A stretch of 48,480 nucleotides of DNA from Streptomyces corallincola. Lineage in GTDB: Bacteria > Actinomycetota > Actinomycetes > Streptomycetales > Streptomycetaceae. Within the stretch, counting starts at the first letter, position 1. The number at the start of each line of letters is the position of its first letter. The notes beneath the pieces were generated by a model. It searched no databases and was not told where the DNA came from. It worked only from the letters and a program-made list of their open reading frames with translations. Shown here in pieces: positions 39,249 through 47,840 of the stretch. Both the position numbers and the translations under genes were made by a program. The stretch spans positions 1 to 48,480 of the forward strand of contig NZ_JAHRXF010000046.1 in NCBI RefSeq assembly GCF_019104725.1. Reading direction: 5' to 3'.

Positions 39249-39288
39249 ACGGGTGGGACCCCATGCGATCGCATGGGGTCCCACCCGT
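39249..39288. terminator. Perfect 40-bp palindrome after the hydrophobic-protein gene
   Basis: Twenty exact pairs centred on GCGATCGC, 24 bp past the stop of the minus-strand gene at 39312. Same design as the palindrome at 38564-38605 but a different sequence, so the two are independent terminators and not copies of one repeat. Confidence 0.75.
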
Positions 39289-39311
39289 GTGAAAAAGCTC
39301 TTCAGCCTGCC

Positions 39312-39482
39312 TTACCAGCGGTACCAACGACCACGCTTGCCGCCGCTCCCTGCGGGGCGGATAACGAAGCCCAGAACCCACACGATCAGCACGATGACGG
39401 CAATCCACCACAGCGCCTTCAGTGCGAAACCGGCACCGAAAAGGATCAGGGCGAGCAGAAGAACAAGAAGAATAGGAACCAT
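39312..39482 (-). CDS. Small hydrophobic membrane protein (56 aa)
   Basis: 56 residues, begins MVPILLVLLLALILFGAGF, with two hydrophobic helices (about 3-19 and 21-40) and a basic tail (GGKRGRWYRW). It matches the short 'hydrophobic protein' family widespread in Streptomyces, related to small Lmo0937-type membrane proteins. GGAGG lies about 9 nt before ATG 39482. Often found with PRC-barrel and other stress genes, as here. Function unknown. Confidence 0.85.
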   Translation of the reverse strand: MVPILLVLLLALILFGAGFALKALWWIAVIVLIVWVLGFVIRPAGSGGKRGRWYRW

Positions 39483-39504
39483 GATTATCAACCTCCGACC
39501 ACAC

Positions 39505-40372
39505 GAGTGCCCAGCACGACGATCTCCATTCCTACTGATCCCTGCTGAATCTTCCGGAGCAGACCCCAGGTTTGGGCGGCTCGTTCGCGGTCACCAGCTT
39601 CGATCGTTGATGAATCACCGTCAGTTCGCTGACGAGGACTGTGCGTTTGCGTGGTGCGGTCGTTCGGGGTTGGGGCAGTCCGAGGGTCCGGGCTCTCGCG
39701 TCGGAGGGGGTCTCCAGACAGATCCGGTCCGCGCCGTGCCGTGTCACGCAGGGGCAGATTGCGCAGACCAGTGGCGCGGGCACCCCGGATGCGGTCCTCA
39801 CAGCGGGCCCGTCAGCGGTGATGCATTTCCAGGTCCGCGAGCTGATCCCGCTGGCGCTGAACGCGTGGCTGGCCGTGCTGCCGTGGAGCCCGCGCGCCAG
39901 TGCCTGCCCGCCGGACCGGAACCGACATGCGCGGAGGCGCCGTGCGATGTGCGGCGGGCAGCGGGCAGCGGGCTATGTGCGGCGGTGCTGGAGCAGCCGA
40001 GCGAGGAGCCGTTGAGGGTGATCGAGGCGTTGACAGAGGCCGCAGAGAAGAGCGGGGCGACTCGGCGGCCGTCGCGCTCACGCGAGTGCGGGCGCGGGCG
40101 CAGCCCGGCGCCGCTCCACCCTGATCGGCCCCGCACCGCCGCGACCACCCGGACATCACCCTCACGTCGGAGCAGAGCGGACCGTCCGCCCGCCCACCTG
40201 GACGAGGTGTCCCACCCAGTCCTGAACTTCCCGTACGACCCGACCCCCCGGGCGGCGCCCATGTTCAAGTACGCCGGAACAACAGTGGACGGCGTGTCAT
40301 CCACCCTGCACCCGCCGCCCCTGAAGAGCGCCGTCCGCTACTGAGGCGCCCGCGCGCCGGAGTCCCGGTCCC
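39505..40372. other. Gene-poor segment with no supported gene
   Basis: About 870 bp. Open frames exist on both strands but none has a ribosome site, a recognised domain or steady codon bias. One patch near 39815-39890 reads VMHFQVRELIPLALNAWLAVLPW and looks protein-like, then the frame turns arginine-rich. I read the region as decayed sequence at the edge of the island, not as a working gene. Confidence 0.5.
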
Positions 40373-41674
40373 TCACGCCTCCCCGCGTGCCAGGGCCAGC
40401 AGCCGGTCCAGGACGCGGGGGCCGCCCGCTCGCAGCCCGTCGTGCTCGAACTCGTCGGTGACCCAGGTCCGCAGTCCCCGTACAGCCCGGGCGGTACGAA
40501 GGGAGTGGCCGGGGTCCACGTACATGTCGTCGTGATAGACGGCGGCGGCGACCGGGACCTCGTTGGCGGCGAGACGGGCGGGGTCGTAGAGGGGCTGCCA
40601 GTCGGTGCGGGCGGCGAGCAGGCCGGCGGTCTCGCGCAGCGGGCGCAGGGCCGGGTCGGTCTCGAACATCCACGGGTGAATCGTTTCGCCGGTGAAGAGG
40701 ACCGGTGCGTCACCGGCGACCGCCTTGGCCGCGTCGAACTGCGGGAACTCGGCGCGGACCCGCTCGGCGGACCAGTCGGTGGGGCGCGCGTCCTGGCCGT
40801 AGATGGACTCGTGGACGAGGGCGTACAGCGGGTGCCCGGCGAAGGAGAGCAGGTTCTGCGCCTGTTCCTGGAAGGCGTCGGAGAGTTCGGTCCCGGCGGA
40901 GGTGCGGACGAAGGGGGCCTCCAGAAGGTGGTGGAGACGGTGGCTGCCGTCGCCCGCGCCGAGCATGATGCCGAGCGACTGGAACGCCTCGACGGTGAAC
41001 CGGTAGCCGTTCGGCAGGACCACGTCGTGGGTCAGCAGGTGGTCGGCGACGCGCCGGGCACAGTCCACGTCCTGCGGGTAACGCGCGTAGTGTGCCGCGA
41101 CCTTGCGCTCGATACGGGGGTAGGCGGCGCGGTACACGTCGTCGGCGTGGGCGTCCAGCGCGGGCAGGCCGCCGGTGATCAGGGCGGTGCTGAGCCCCTC
41201 GGGGGCCATCGACAGGTAGGCCACCGTGCAGAAGCCGCCGAAGCTCTGTCCGAGCACGGTCCAGGGGGCGCCGCCGGTGACCTCGCGGCGGACGGCCTCG
41301 CAGTCGCGGACGATGGAGTCGGCGCGGAACAGGGCCAGATGATCGGCCTGTTCGGCGGGGCCGCCGCGCAGCGGGAGCGTCTGCCGGGTGGCGGGCGTGG
41401 AGCGGCCCGTGCCGCGCTGGTCCAGCAGCAGGACGCGGAACTCGCGCAGCGCCCGGTCGAGCCAGGCGTGGCGCCCGACGAAGCGGTCCGCCCCGAAGCC
41501 CGGACCTCCCTGGAGGAACAGCAGCCAGGGCAGGTCCTGACCCGCTCTGTCGCTCGCCACGGCTTCCCGGGCGTACAGATCGATGGTCTCGCCCTCCGGT
41601 TCGCCGTGGTCCAGGGGCACGGTGAAGAAGCGGTCGGTGAGGACGACTCCGGGCTGACGGTAGCTGAGGCTCAA
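40373..41674 (-). CDS. Alpha/beta hydrolase, proline-iminopeptidase (S33) type
   Basis: 433 residues from the preferred TTG start. Oxyanion strand LFLQGGPGFG near 69-78, DQRGTG in the family position, the nucleophile elbow GQSFGG and a late YHDDMYVDPGHS that supplies the acid and histidine region. These are S33 peptidase features; such enzymes remove N-terminal proline or similar residues. TTG 41674 has a GGAGA ribosome site 4 nt upstream and opens LSLSYRQPGVVLTDRFF, close to the usual family start. ATG 41752 gives 26 more residues without a ribosome site. Monocistronic, divergent from lutA. Confidence 0.85.
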   Translation of the reverse strand: MSLSYRQPGVVLTDRFFTVPLDHGEPEGETIDLYAREAVASDRAGQDLPWLLFLQGGPGFGADRFVGRHAWLDRALREFRVLLLDQRGTGRSTPATRQTLPLRGGPAEQADHLALFRADSIVRDCEAVRREVTGGAPWTVLGQSFGGFCTVAYLSMAPEGLSTALITGGLPALDAHADDVYRAAYPRIERKVAAHYARYPQDVDCARRVADHLLTHDVVLPNGYRFTVEAFQSLGIMLGAGDGSHRLHHLLEAPFVRTSAGTELSDAFQEQAQNLLSFAGHPLYALVHESIYGQDARPTDWSAERVRAEFPQFDAAKAVAGDAPVLFTGETIHPWMFETDPALRPLRETAGLLAARTDWQPLYDPARLAANEVPVAAAVYHDDMYVDPGHSLRTARAVRGLRTWVTDEFEHDGLRAGGPRVLDRLLALARGEA

Positions 41675-41998
41675 CGGGTCTCCAGGAACGGAACGGTCGG
41701 ACGGGTCCCAGTTCAGCACACCCCGGAGCCGTCCGGGCGGGCCGGGGATCATGGACCGCGGGCAACGCGTCCGGAGGGACGGGTGCCCCCGCCCCCGGCC
41801 GACGGGGAACGGCCGATCGCCGTGACCGCGTGATCCGCGCCGCGCGGCGGTCCACGCGACGGGGCCGCGCCTACGGTCCGCGCGAACGAGTCTGCGCGAA
41901 CGGGTCCGCGCGAACGGGCGCCAGATCATGTACTGCCGTGGGGCTCGTGGGCCCGCTACTCTGCATTCATCCGATGTCCCCGACTTCCAGGAGCGGCG

Positions 41999-42751
41999 AT
42001 GCGTGTCGCACTGTTCTTGACCTGCGTCAACGACACGCTGTATCCGGACACCGGGAAACAGGTACTGAAACTGCTGACCAGGCTGGGTGTCGAGGTCGAT
42101 TTCCCGGCGGCGCAGACGTGCTGCGGGCAGGCGCACTACAACACCGGCTACCGTCATGAGGCAGAGCCCCTGGCACGTCATTTCTCCGATGTTTTCGGTG
42201 AGTTCGACGCGATCGTCACTCCGTCCGGCTCGTGCGGGGCGATGGTGCGCGAGCTGTATCCGCGCATGGGCGAGCGGGCCCGGGCCGAGGGGCGGGGCGG
42301 GGAGCTCGCCGCCGCGCTGGCCCCTGTCGTACCGAAGACCTACGAGCTGACGGAGTTCCTCGTGGACGTGCTGGGCGTGACGGACGTGGGCGCGCACTAT
42401 CCGCACCGGGTGACCTACCACCCCACCTGTCACGGGCTGCGCTCACTGGGCCTCGGGGACCGGCCGCGCCGCCTGCTGGAGGCGGTCGGTGGGCTGGAAC
42501 TGCTGGAGTTGCCGGGTGCGGAGGAGTGCTGCGGCTTCGGCGGGACCTTCTCGGTGAAGAACCCGGACGTGTCGGCGGCGATGGGCGAGGACAAGGTCCG
42601 CAACGCGGTATCGACGGGTGCCGAGGTGCTGTGCGCGGCCGACAACTCCTGCCTGATGCACATCGGGGGCACCATGAGCCGGCTGCGCGTCGGGGTGCGC
42701 CCGGTGCACATCGCGGAGATCCTGGCGAGCACGGAGAGGGAGACGGCATGA
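41999..42751 (+). CDS. lutA: Lactate-utilisation iron-sulfur protein LutA
   Basis: 250 residues with two CCG-type cysteine-rich domains: C41-C42-G43 in TCCGQAHYNTG and C177-C178-G179 in ECCGFGGTFSVK. These ligate an iron-sulfur cofactor in the LutA/YkgE family. With LutB and LutC it forms the LutABC complex that oxidises L-lactate to pyruvate. First gene of a three-gene operon with ATGA overlaps. ATG 41999 has AGGAG about 6 nt upstream. Confidence 0.95.
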   Translation: MRVALFLTCVNDTLYPDTGKQVLKLLTRLGVEVDFPAAQTCCGQAHYNTGYRHEAEPLARHFSDVFGEFDAIVTPSGSCGAMVRELYPRMGERARAEGRGGELAAALAPVVPKTYELTEFLVDVLGVTDVGAHYPHRVTYHPTCHGLRSLGLGDRPRRLLEAVGGLELLELPGAEECCGFGGTFSVKNPDVSAAMGEDKVRNAVSTGAEVLCAADNSCLMHIGGTMSRLRVGVRPVHIAEILASTERETA

Positions 42752-44265
42752 CGATCGGTACGGGCGGGAACGCGGGTCCGACGTTCGTCGGCATGCCCGC
42801 CGTCCCGACTCCCGCGTTCCCCGAGGCGGCGCGGACCGCGGTGGCCGACCCGGTGCTGCGCGGCAACCTGCGGCACGCCACACACACCATCCGCGCCAAA
42901 CGGGCCGCCGCCGTGGCTGAGTTGGCGGACTGGGCGGAACTGCGTGAGGCGGGCCGCCTCATCAAGGACCACACGCTGCGCCATCTCGACACGTATCTGG
43001 TGCGGTTGGAGGAGTCGGTCACCGCCGCCGGGGGCATCGTGCACTGGGCGGCGGACGCCGACGAGGCCAACCGGATCGTCGCGGACCTCGTGAAGGCGAC
43101 CGGTGAGAGCGAGGTCGTCAAGGTCAAGTCGATGGCCACCCAGGAGATCGGGCTCAACGAGGCCCTGGAGGCGGAGGGCATCCACGCCTACGAGACCGAT
43201 CTCGCCGAGCTGATCGTTCAGTTGGGCGACGACCGTCCCTCGCACATCCTGGTCCCCGCCATCCACCGCAACCGGGGCGAGATCCGTGACATCTTCCGTA
43301 CACGGATGGCGAGTTGGGGCCGTCCCGCACCGGAGGACCTGACCGACCGCCCCGCCGAACTGGCCGAGGCGGCGCGGCTGCACCTGCGGGAGAAGTTCCT
43401 GCGCGCCAAAGTGGGCGTCTCGGGCGCCAACTTCATGGTCGCGGAGACCGGCACGCTGGTGGTCGTGGAGTCCGAGGGCAACGGGCGGATGTGTCTGACC
43501 CTGCCGGAGACACTGATCTCGGTCGTCGGCATCGAGAAGATCGTCCCCACCTGGCGGGACCTCGAAGTCTTCCTCCAGACCCTGCCCCGCTCCTCCACGG
43601 CCGAGCGGATGAACCCGTACACCAGCATGTGGACCGGCACCACGGACGGCGACGGGCCGCGCGTCTTCCACCTGGTGCTGCTGGACAACGGCCGCACCGA
43701 CACCCTCGCGGACCGCGTCGGCCGCCAGGCGCTGCGCTGCATCCGCTGCTCGGCCTGCCTGAACGTGTGCCCGGTCTACGAGCGGGCCGGGGGCCATGCC
43801 TACGGCTCGGTCTACCCCGGCCCGATCGGCGCCATCCTCAGTCCCCAACTCCGCGGTACGGCAAGTGAGATCGACGCCTCCCTGCCGTACGCGTCGAGTC
43901 TCTGCGGGGCCTGCTACGACGTGTGCCCGGTCGCCATCGACATCCCCGAGGTGCTGGTGCACCTGCGGGAGCGGGTGGTGCAGGGCGGCGAGGCGGTACG
44001 GGCGGGCGGCAAGGTGGTCCTGCGGCCCGCGAAGGGACACGCGGCGGAGCGTGCCGCGATGCGCGCGGCCCGGCTCGCCCTCACCCACCCCGGCGCGCTG
44101 CGCGCCGGACAGCGCCTCGCCTCCCGCACCCGGCGTTTCCACCCGCGCACCCTCCCCGGACCGGGCCGGGCGTGGACCGCGACCCGGGATCTCCCCCCGC
44201 TGCCCCCGGAGCCCTTCCGTGACTGGTGGCAGCGGACGAACGGCGGAAAGGACGGCGCCCGATGA
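42748..44265 (+). CDS. lutB: Lactate-utilisation iron-sulfur protein LutB
   Basis: 505 residues. A LUD-type domain (about 80-310) with AETGTLVVVESEGNGRMCLTLPE precedes two ferredoxin-like [4Fe-4S] motifs: C331, C334, C337 and C341 (CIRCSACLNVCP) and C386, C389 and C393 (CGACYDVCPVAIDIP). Overlaps lutA by ATGA at 42748-42751 and lutC by ATGA at 44262-44265, so the three are translationally coupled. Electron transfer within the LutABC complex. The C-terminal 80 residues are arginine- and proline-rich, as in other actinomycete LutB. Confidence 0.95.
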   Translation: MTIGTGGNAGPTFVGMPAVPTPAFPEAARTAVADPVLRGNLRHATHTIRAKRAAAVAELADWAELREAGRLIKDHTLRHLDTYLVRLEESVTAAGGIVHWAADADEANRIVADLVKATGESEVVKVKSMATQEIGLNEALEAEGIHAYETDLAELIVQLGDDRPSHILVPAIHRNRGEIRDIFRTRMASWGRPAPEDLTDRPAELAEAARLHLREKFLRAKVGVSGANFMVAETGTLVVVESEGNGRMCLTLPETLISVVGIEKIVPTWRDLEVFLQTLPRSSTAERMNPYTSMWTGTTDGDGPRVFHLVLLDNGRTDTLADRVGRQALRCIRCSACLNVCPVYERAGGHAYGSVYPGPIGAILSPQLRGTASEIDASLPYASSLCGACYDVCPVAIDIPEVLVHLRERVVQGGEAVRAGGKVVLRPAKGHAAERAAMRAARLALTHPGALRAGQRLASRTRRFHPRTLPGPGRAWTATRDLPPLPPEPFRDWWQRTNGGKDGAR

Positions 44266-44924
44266 GCGGCCCGGTGAACAGCAGGGACCGGATTCTCGGC
44301 CGGGTACGGCGCGCCCTGGCCGACGTGCGCGAGGAGCCCGGGGGCGAGCTGCCGTACGCCGACGCCGTCCCCCGCGCCTACCTCCGCGAGCACGGCGACC
44401 GCACCCCCGCCGAGACCGTGGACCTCCTCGCCGCGAACCTCGCGGACTACCGCGCCCGGGTCCACCGCTGCACCGAGGACGACCTGCCGTCCCTGCTGGC
44501 CCGGCTGCTGCGGGAGCACGGCTCGGCCTCGCTGCTGGTGCCGCCGGGGCTGGAGCCGGGCTGGCTGGCGGAGACCGACGTGGAGCGCGTAGAGGACCGG
44601 GCGGAGAGCACGCCGTACGACCTGGACCGGGTGGACAGCGTCCTCACCGGCTGCGCGGTGGCCGTCGCGGAGACCGGCACCCTGGTGCTGGACGGCGGCC
44701 CCGACCAGGGCAGACGCCGGATCACACTCGTACCCGACCACCACATCTGCGTCGTACGCGTCCCGGAACAGGTCGTCTCCTCGGTGCCGCGGGCGCTCGA
44801 CCGGCTCTCCCCCGGCCGCCCGCTGACCTGGATCTCGGGGCCGTCCGCGACCAGCGACATCGAGCTGGACCGGGTGGAGGGCGTGCACGGCCCGCGCACC
44901 CTGGAGGTCGTCCTGCTCGGCTGA
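44262..44924 (+). CDS. lutC: Lactate-utilisation protein LutC
   Basis: 220 residues of the LUD (YkgG) family, with DSVLTGCAVAVAETGTLVLDGGPDQGRRRITLVPDHHICVV and a final GPSATSDIELDRVEGVHGPRTLEVVLL signature. No cofactor-binding cysteines are evident; the subunit completes LutABC. Start overlaps the lutB stop. No lactate permease or LutR-type regulator gene is next to the operon in this window. Confidence 0.95.
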   Translation: MSGPVNSRDRILGRVRRALADVREEPGGELPYADAVPRAYLREHGDRTPAETVDLLAANLADYRARVHRCTEDDLPSLLARLLREHGSASLLVPPGLEPGWLAETDVERVEDRAESTPYDLDRVDSVLTGCAVAVAETGTLVLDGGPDQGRRRITLVPDHHICVVRVPEQVVSSVPRALDRLSPGRPLTWISGPSATSDIELDRVEGVHGPRTLEVVLLG

Positions 44925-44997
44925 CCGCGCACCGTCCGGGTCACCTGCCCGCCCCCGCCACCGGGCAGCGCGTGAACCGCGCGGCTAGCGTGGGGGA

Positions 44998-46152
44998 ATG
45001 ATCCGGTTCGAGCAGGTCACCAAGCGCTATCCGGACGGTACGACGGCGGTGGACGACCTGTCGTTCGAGGTGGACGAGGGCGAGCTGGTCACCCTGGTCG
45101 GCCCCTCGGGCTGCGGCAAGACGACGACCATGATGATGGTGAACCGGCTCATCGAGCCGACCTCCGGCCGCATCCTGGTGGACGGCGAGGACATCGCCCG
45201 CACCGACCCGGTCCGGCTGCGCCGTCGTATCGGCTACGTCATCCAGCAGGTCGGCCTCTTCCCGCACCGCACGGTCCTCGACAACACCGCGACCGTGCCC
45301 GCGCTGCTCGGCTGGAAGCGCGCGAAGGCACGTGAACGCGCCGCCGAACTCCTCGATCTGGTCGGCCTGGACCCGAAGACGTACGGCGCCCGCTACCCGG
45401 AGCAGCTCTCCGGCGGCCAGCGCCAGCGGGTCGGCGTGGCACGGGCGCTGGCCGCCGATCCCCCGGTGCTGCTGATGGACGAGCCGTTCGGCGCGGTGGA
45501 CCCGGTGGTGCGCGAGCAGTTGCAGGACGAGTTCCTGCGCATGCAGGCCGCGGTGCGCAAGACGGTGCTGCTGGTCACGCACGACATCGAGGAGGCCGTA
45601 CGGCTCGGGGACCGGATCGCGGTCTACGGGCAGGGCCGCATCGAGCAGTTCGACACCCCCGGCGCGGTGCTCGGGTCGCCCGCCACCTCGTACGTCGCCG
45701 GGTTCGTGGGCGCCGACCGGGGGCTGAAGCGGCTGTCGGTGACCGAGATCGAGCCGGACGACCTGGAGCAGCCGCCGGTGGCCCGGCTCGGTGAGGCGGC
45801 GGAGACGGCGGCCGAACGGCTGCGTGCCGAGGGCGCCCGGTGGGCGGTGGTGCTGGACGAGGGCGGCGATCTGCACGGCTGGGTCGGCATCGAGGAGCTG
45901 ACGCGCGGCGGCGCCCTGCGCGACCTGGCGCACCGGATGACCGCCTGGGTGCCGGTGGGTGCCCCGCTGAAGCAGGCGTTCGGCGTGATGCTCCAGCACG
46001 ACGCCGGATGGGTCGCGGTGCTGGACGGGGCGCGCTTCCTGGGCGTGCTGACCCCGGCCAAGCTGCACGAGGCGCTGCGCCGGTCGGTGGACGCGGAGGC
46101 GCGCGGGGTGGCTCGGGGTCAAGTGCCGTTCGACTCGGTGTCGGACGCCTGA
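44998..46152 (+). CDS. Osmoprotectant ABC transporter ATPase (OpuCA/ProV type)
   Basis: 384 residues. Walker A GPSGCGKTT at 35-43, signature LSGGQ at 137-141, Walker B VLLMDEP at 157-163 and the H of VTHDIEEA. Two CBS domains fill about 245-375, as in OpuCA and OpuAA, where they sense ionic strength or cyclic di-AMP. Start is ATG 44998. The GGGGGA directly before it is short for a ribosome site and a TAGCGT at 44984-44989 resembles a -10, so the message may be leaderless or nearly so. Couples ATP hydrolysis to uptake of glycine betaine or carnitine with the convergent permeases. Confidence 0.93.
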   Translation: MIRFEQVTKRYPDGTTAVDDLSFEVDEGELVTLVGPSGCGKTTTMMMVNRLIEPTSGRILVDGEDIARTDPVRLRRRIGYVIQQVGLFPHRTVLDNTATVPALLGWKRAKARERAAELLDLVGLDPKTYGARYPEQLSGGQRQRVGVARALAADPPVLLMDEPFGAVDPVVREQLQDEFLRMQAAVRKTVLLVTHDIEEAVRLGDRIAVYGQGRIEQFDTPGAVLGSPATSYVAGFVGADRGLKRLSVTEIEPDDLEQPPVARLGEAAETAAERLRAEGARWAVVLDEGGDLHGWVGIEELTRGGALRDLAHRMTAWVPVGAPLKQAFGVMLQHDAGWVAVLDGARFLGVLTPAKLHEALRRSVDAEARGVARGQVPFDSVSDA

Positions 46153-46215
46153 ACGGGCCTATGGGGAAGGGGATTTGGCGACCGGACCGCCCGGGATACC
46201 CGCCGGACTTCCGGG

Positions 46216-47172
46216 TCACTTCTTCAGCAGGCCCTTGTCCTCCAGATACGTCCGCGCCACGTCGGCCGGGAGCCGACGCCAGCTGTCCACCTGCCGGTTG
46301 AGGTCGGTCAGGTCGGCGGTGGTCAGCACGTCGTTGAGCTTGTCCAGCGCCTTGGCGACCTTCGGCCCGCCCGCGTGGGCGCGGTTGACGACGGGCACGA
46401 TGTAGTCGGCGTTCTGGAGGTGCTTGTCGTCGGCGAGGAGGACCAGGCCGAACTGGTCGAGGGTGGCGTCCGTGGTGGTGGTCAGCACCATCTGGTCCTT
46501 GCCCTCCTGGACCGCCCGCTTGGCCTGCGTGGTACCGACGCCGAGGGGATCGACGGCCGTGATGTCGATGCCGTAGACCTTCTTGAGACCGGGCTCGCAG
46601 TACGGCCGCTGCACGCACTCGTCGCCGGCCGCGAGCCGCACCGGGAGCTTGGACGCGCCGAGCTGGCTGAGGGTCCTGAGGTGGTGTTTCCGGGCATAGG
46701 AGGCGCTGACGGCGAAGGCGTTCTGGTCCACGGCACGGCCGGGCGGCAGCACGGTGAGCCCGCGCGGTGCGGCCAGCGCGCGCAGTTCGCGCAGGGTGAC
46801 GGTGAGATCGGGCGAGCCGACGGACTTCGCGTCGGCGCCGTGCTCCTTGGCTTCGAGCCAGTCGGCGAGGGTGGCCGCGTACTCCGGTACGACGTCGATC
46901 TGTCCCGATTCCAGGGCGGGTTCGTACAGTTCGCGGTTGGCGACGGTGATGAGGGAGGTCTGGTACCCGGCCTGGTCCAGCAGCAGGGCGTACATCTGGG
47001 CGAGCAGGTCGCTCTCGGTGAACCCGGCCGAGCCGATGGTGAGGTGGTGGCTGTCGCCGGGGGCGACGGTGACGGCGTCGCGGTTCTCCAGGGACGGGCC
47101 GGTGGAGCAGGCGGTGAGGAGGGCGGCGAGTACGGCCGCGGTGGCGGCGGGGCGCGTCGGACGTGCTCTCAT
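46216..47172 (-). CDS. Osmoprotectant-binding lipoprotein (OpuCC/ProX type)
   Basis: 318 residues. Lipobox L19-T20-A21-C22 marks lipid attachment. The mature part is an OpuAC/ProX-type type II binding protein: IGSAGFTESDLLAQMYALLLDQAGY, ELYEPALESGQIDVVPEYAATL and a late ADYIVPVVN, typical of the choline/glycine-betaine family. Binds quaternary amines outside the membrane and delivers them to the permeases. The start overlaps the stop of the upstream permease by 4 bp (ATGA). Convergent with the ATPase gene, 63 bp apart. Confidence 0.93.
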   Translation of the reverse strand: MRARPTRPAATAAVLAALLTACSTGPSLENRDAVTVAPGDSHHLTIGSAGFTESDLLAQMYALLLDQAGYQTSLITVANRELYEPALESGQIDVVPEYAATLADWLEAKEHGADAKSVGSPDLTVTLRELRALAAPRGLTVLPPGRAVDQNAFAVSASYARKHHLRTLSQLGASKLPVRLAAGDECVQRPYCEPGLKKVYGIDITAVDPLGVGTTQAKRAVQEGKDQMVLTTTTDATLDQFGLVLLADDKHLQNADYIVPVVNRAHAGGPKVAKALDKLNDVLTTADLTDLNRQVDSWRRLPADVARTYLEDKGLLKK

Positions 47173-47840
47173 CGTGCGCTCCCGGCGCGTGCGGGCGCGA
47201 ACCGTTCCACGGCCTCGAACACGGCTTCCACGAGCAGCGCGAAGGCGGCGACGAGGATCGCGCCCGCGACGACCTGCGGGGTGCTGGCCAGGTTGAAGCC
47301 CGCAGTGATGATCCGGCCGAGCCCGCCGCCGCCCGCGAGCGCGGCGATGGTCGCGGTGGCGACGAGTTGCACGGCGGCGATCCGCACCCCGTTGAGGATG
47401 AGCGGCAGCGCGAGCGGCACCTCCACCCGGAACAGCATCTGCCGCCCGGTCATGCCCATCCCGCGCGCGGCCCGTACGGCGTCCCGGTCCACCTCGCGCA
47501 TCCCGACGTAGGCGTTGGTGAGCAGTGGCGGCACGGCGAACAGCACCAGGGCGACGACGGTGGGCCCCTCGCCCCAGTTCCCCACGGGGGTGAGCAGGAG
47601 CAGGACCAGCACCGCGAAGGTGGGCACGGCCCGGCCGACGTTGGAGATGTTCACGGCGAGGGCGCCGCCCCGGCCGAGGTGTCCGAGGACCAGTGCCACG
47701 GGCAGCGCGATCAGGCAGCTGATCACCAGGCAGACGACGGTGAGCACGAAGTGCTGGAGCAGCCGGTGCCAGACCCCGTTGTCGCCGGACCAGTGCGCGG
47801 GGTCGGCCAGCCAGTCCCAGGTGGCGGTGAGGACGCTCAT
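47169..47840 (-). CDS. Osmoprotectant ABC permease (OpuCD type)
   Basis: 223 residues with about six helices. The permease-ATPase coupling loop is visible as EVDRDAVRAARGMGMTGRQMLFRVEVPLALPLILNGVRIA. Overlaps the preceding permease by ATGA (start 47840) and the following binding protein by ATGA (stop 47169), so the three genes are coupled. Forms a heterodimer with the other permease. Confidence 0.93.
   Translation of the reverse strand: MSVLTATWDWLADPAHWSGDNGVWHRLLQHFVLTVVCLVISCLIALPVALVLGHLGRGGALAVNISNVGRAVPTFAVLVLLLLTPVGNWGEGPTVVALVLFAVPPLLTNAYVGMREVDRDAVRAARGMGMTGRQMLFRVEVPLALPLILNGVRIAAVQLVATATIAALAGGGGLGRIITAGFNLASTPQVVAGAILVAAFALLVEAVFEAVERFAPARAGSAR

Noticed and set aside
39139..40344. 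401-residue plus-strand frame crossing the 40-bp palindrome and the small hydrophobic gene
   Set aside because: Runs antisense to a firm short gene and through a terminator, with erratic composition.
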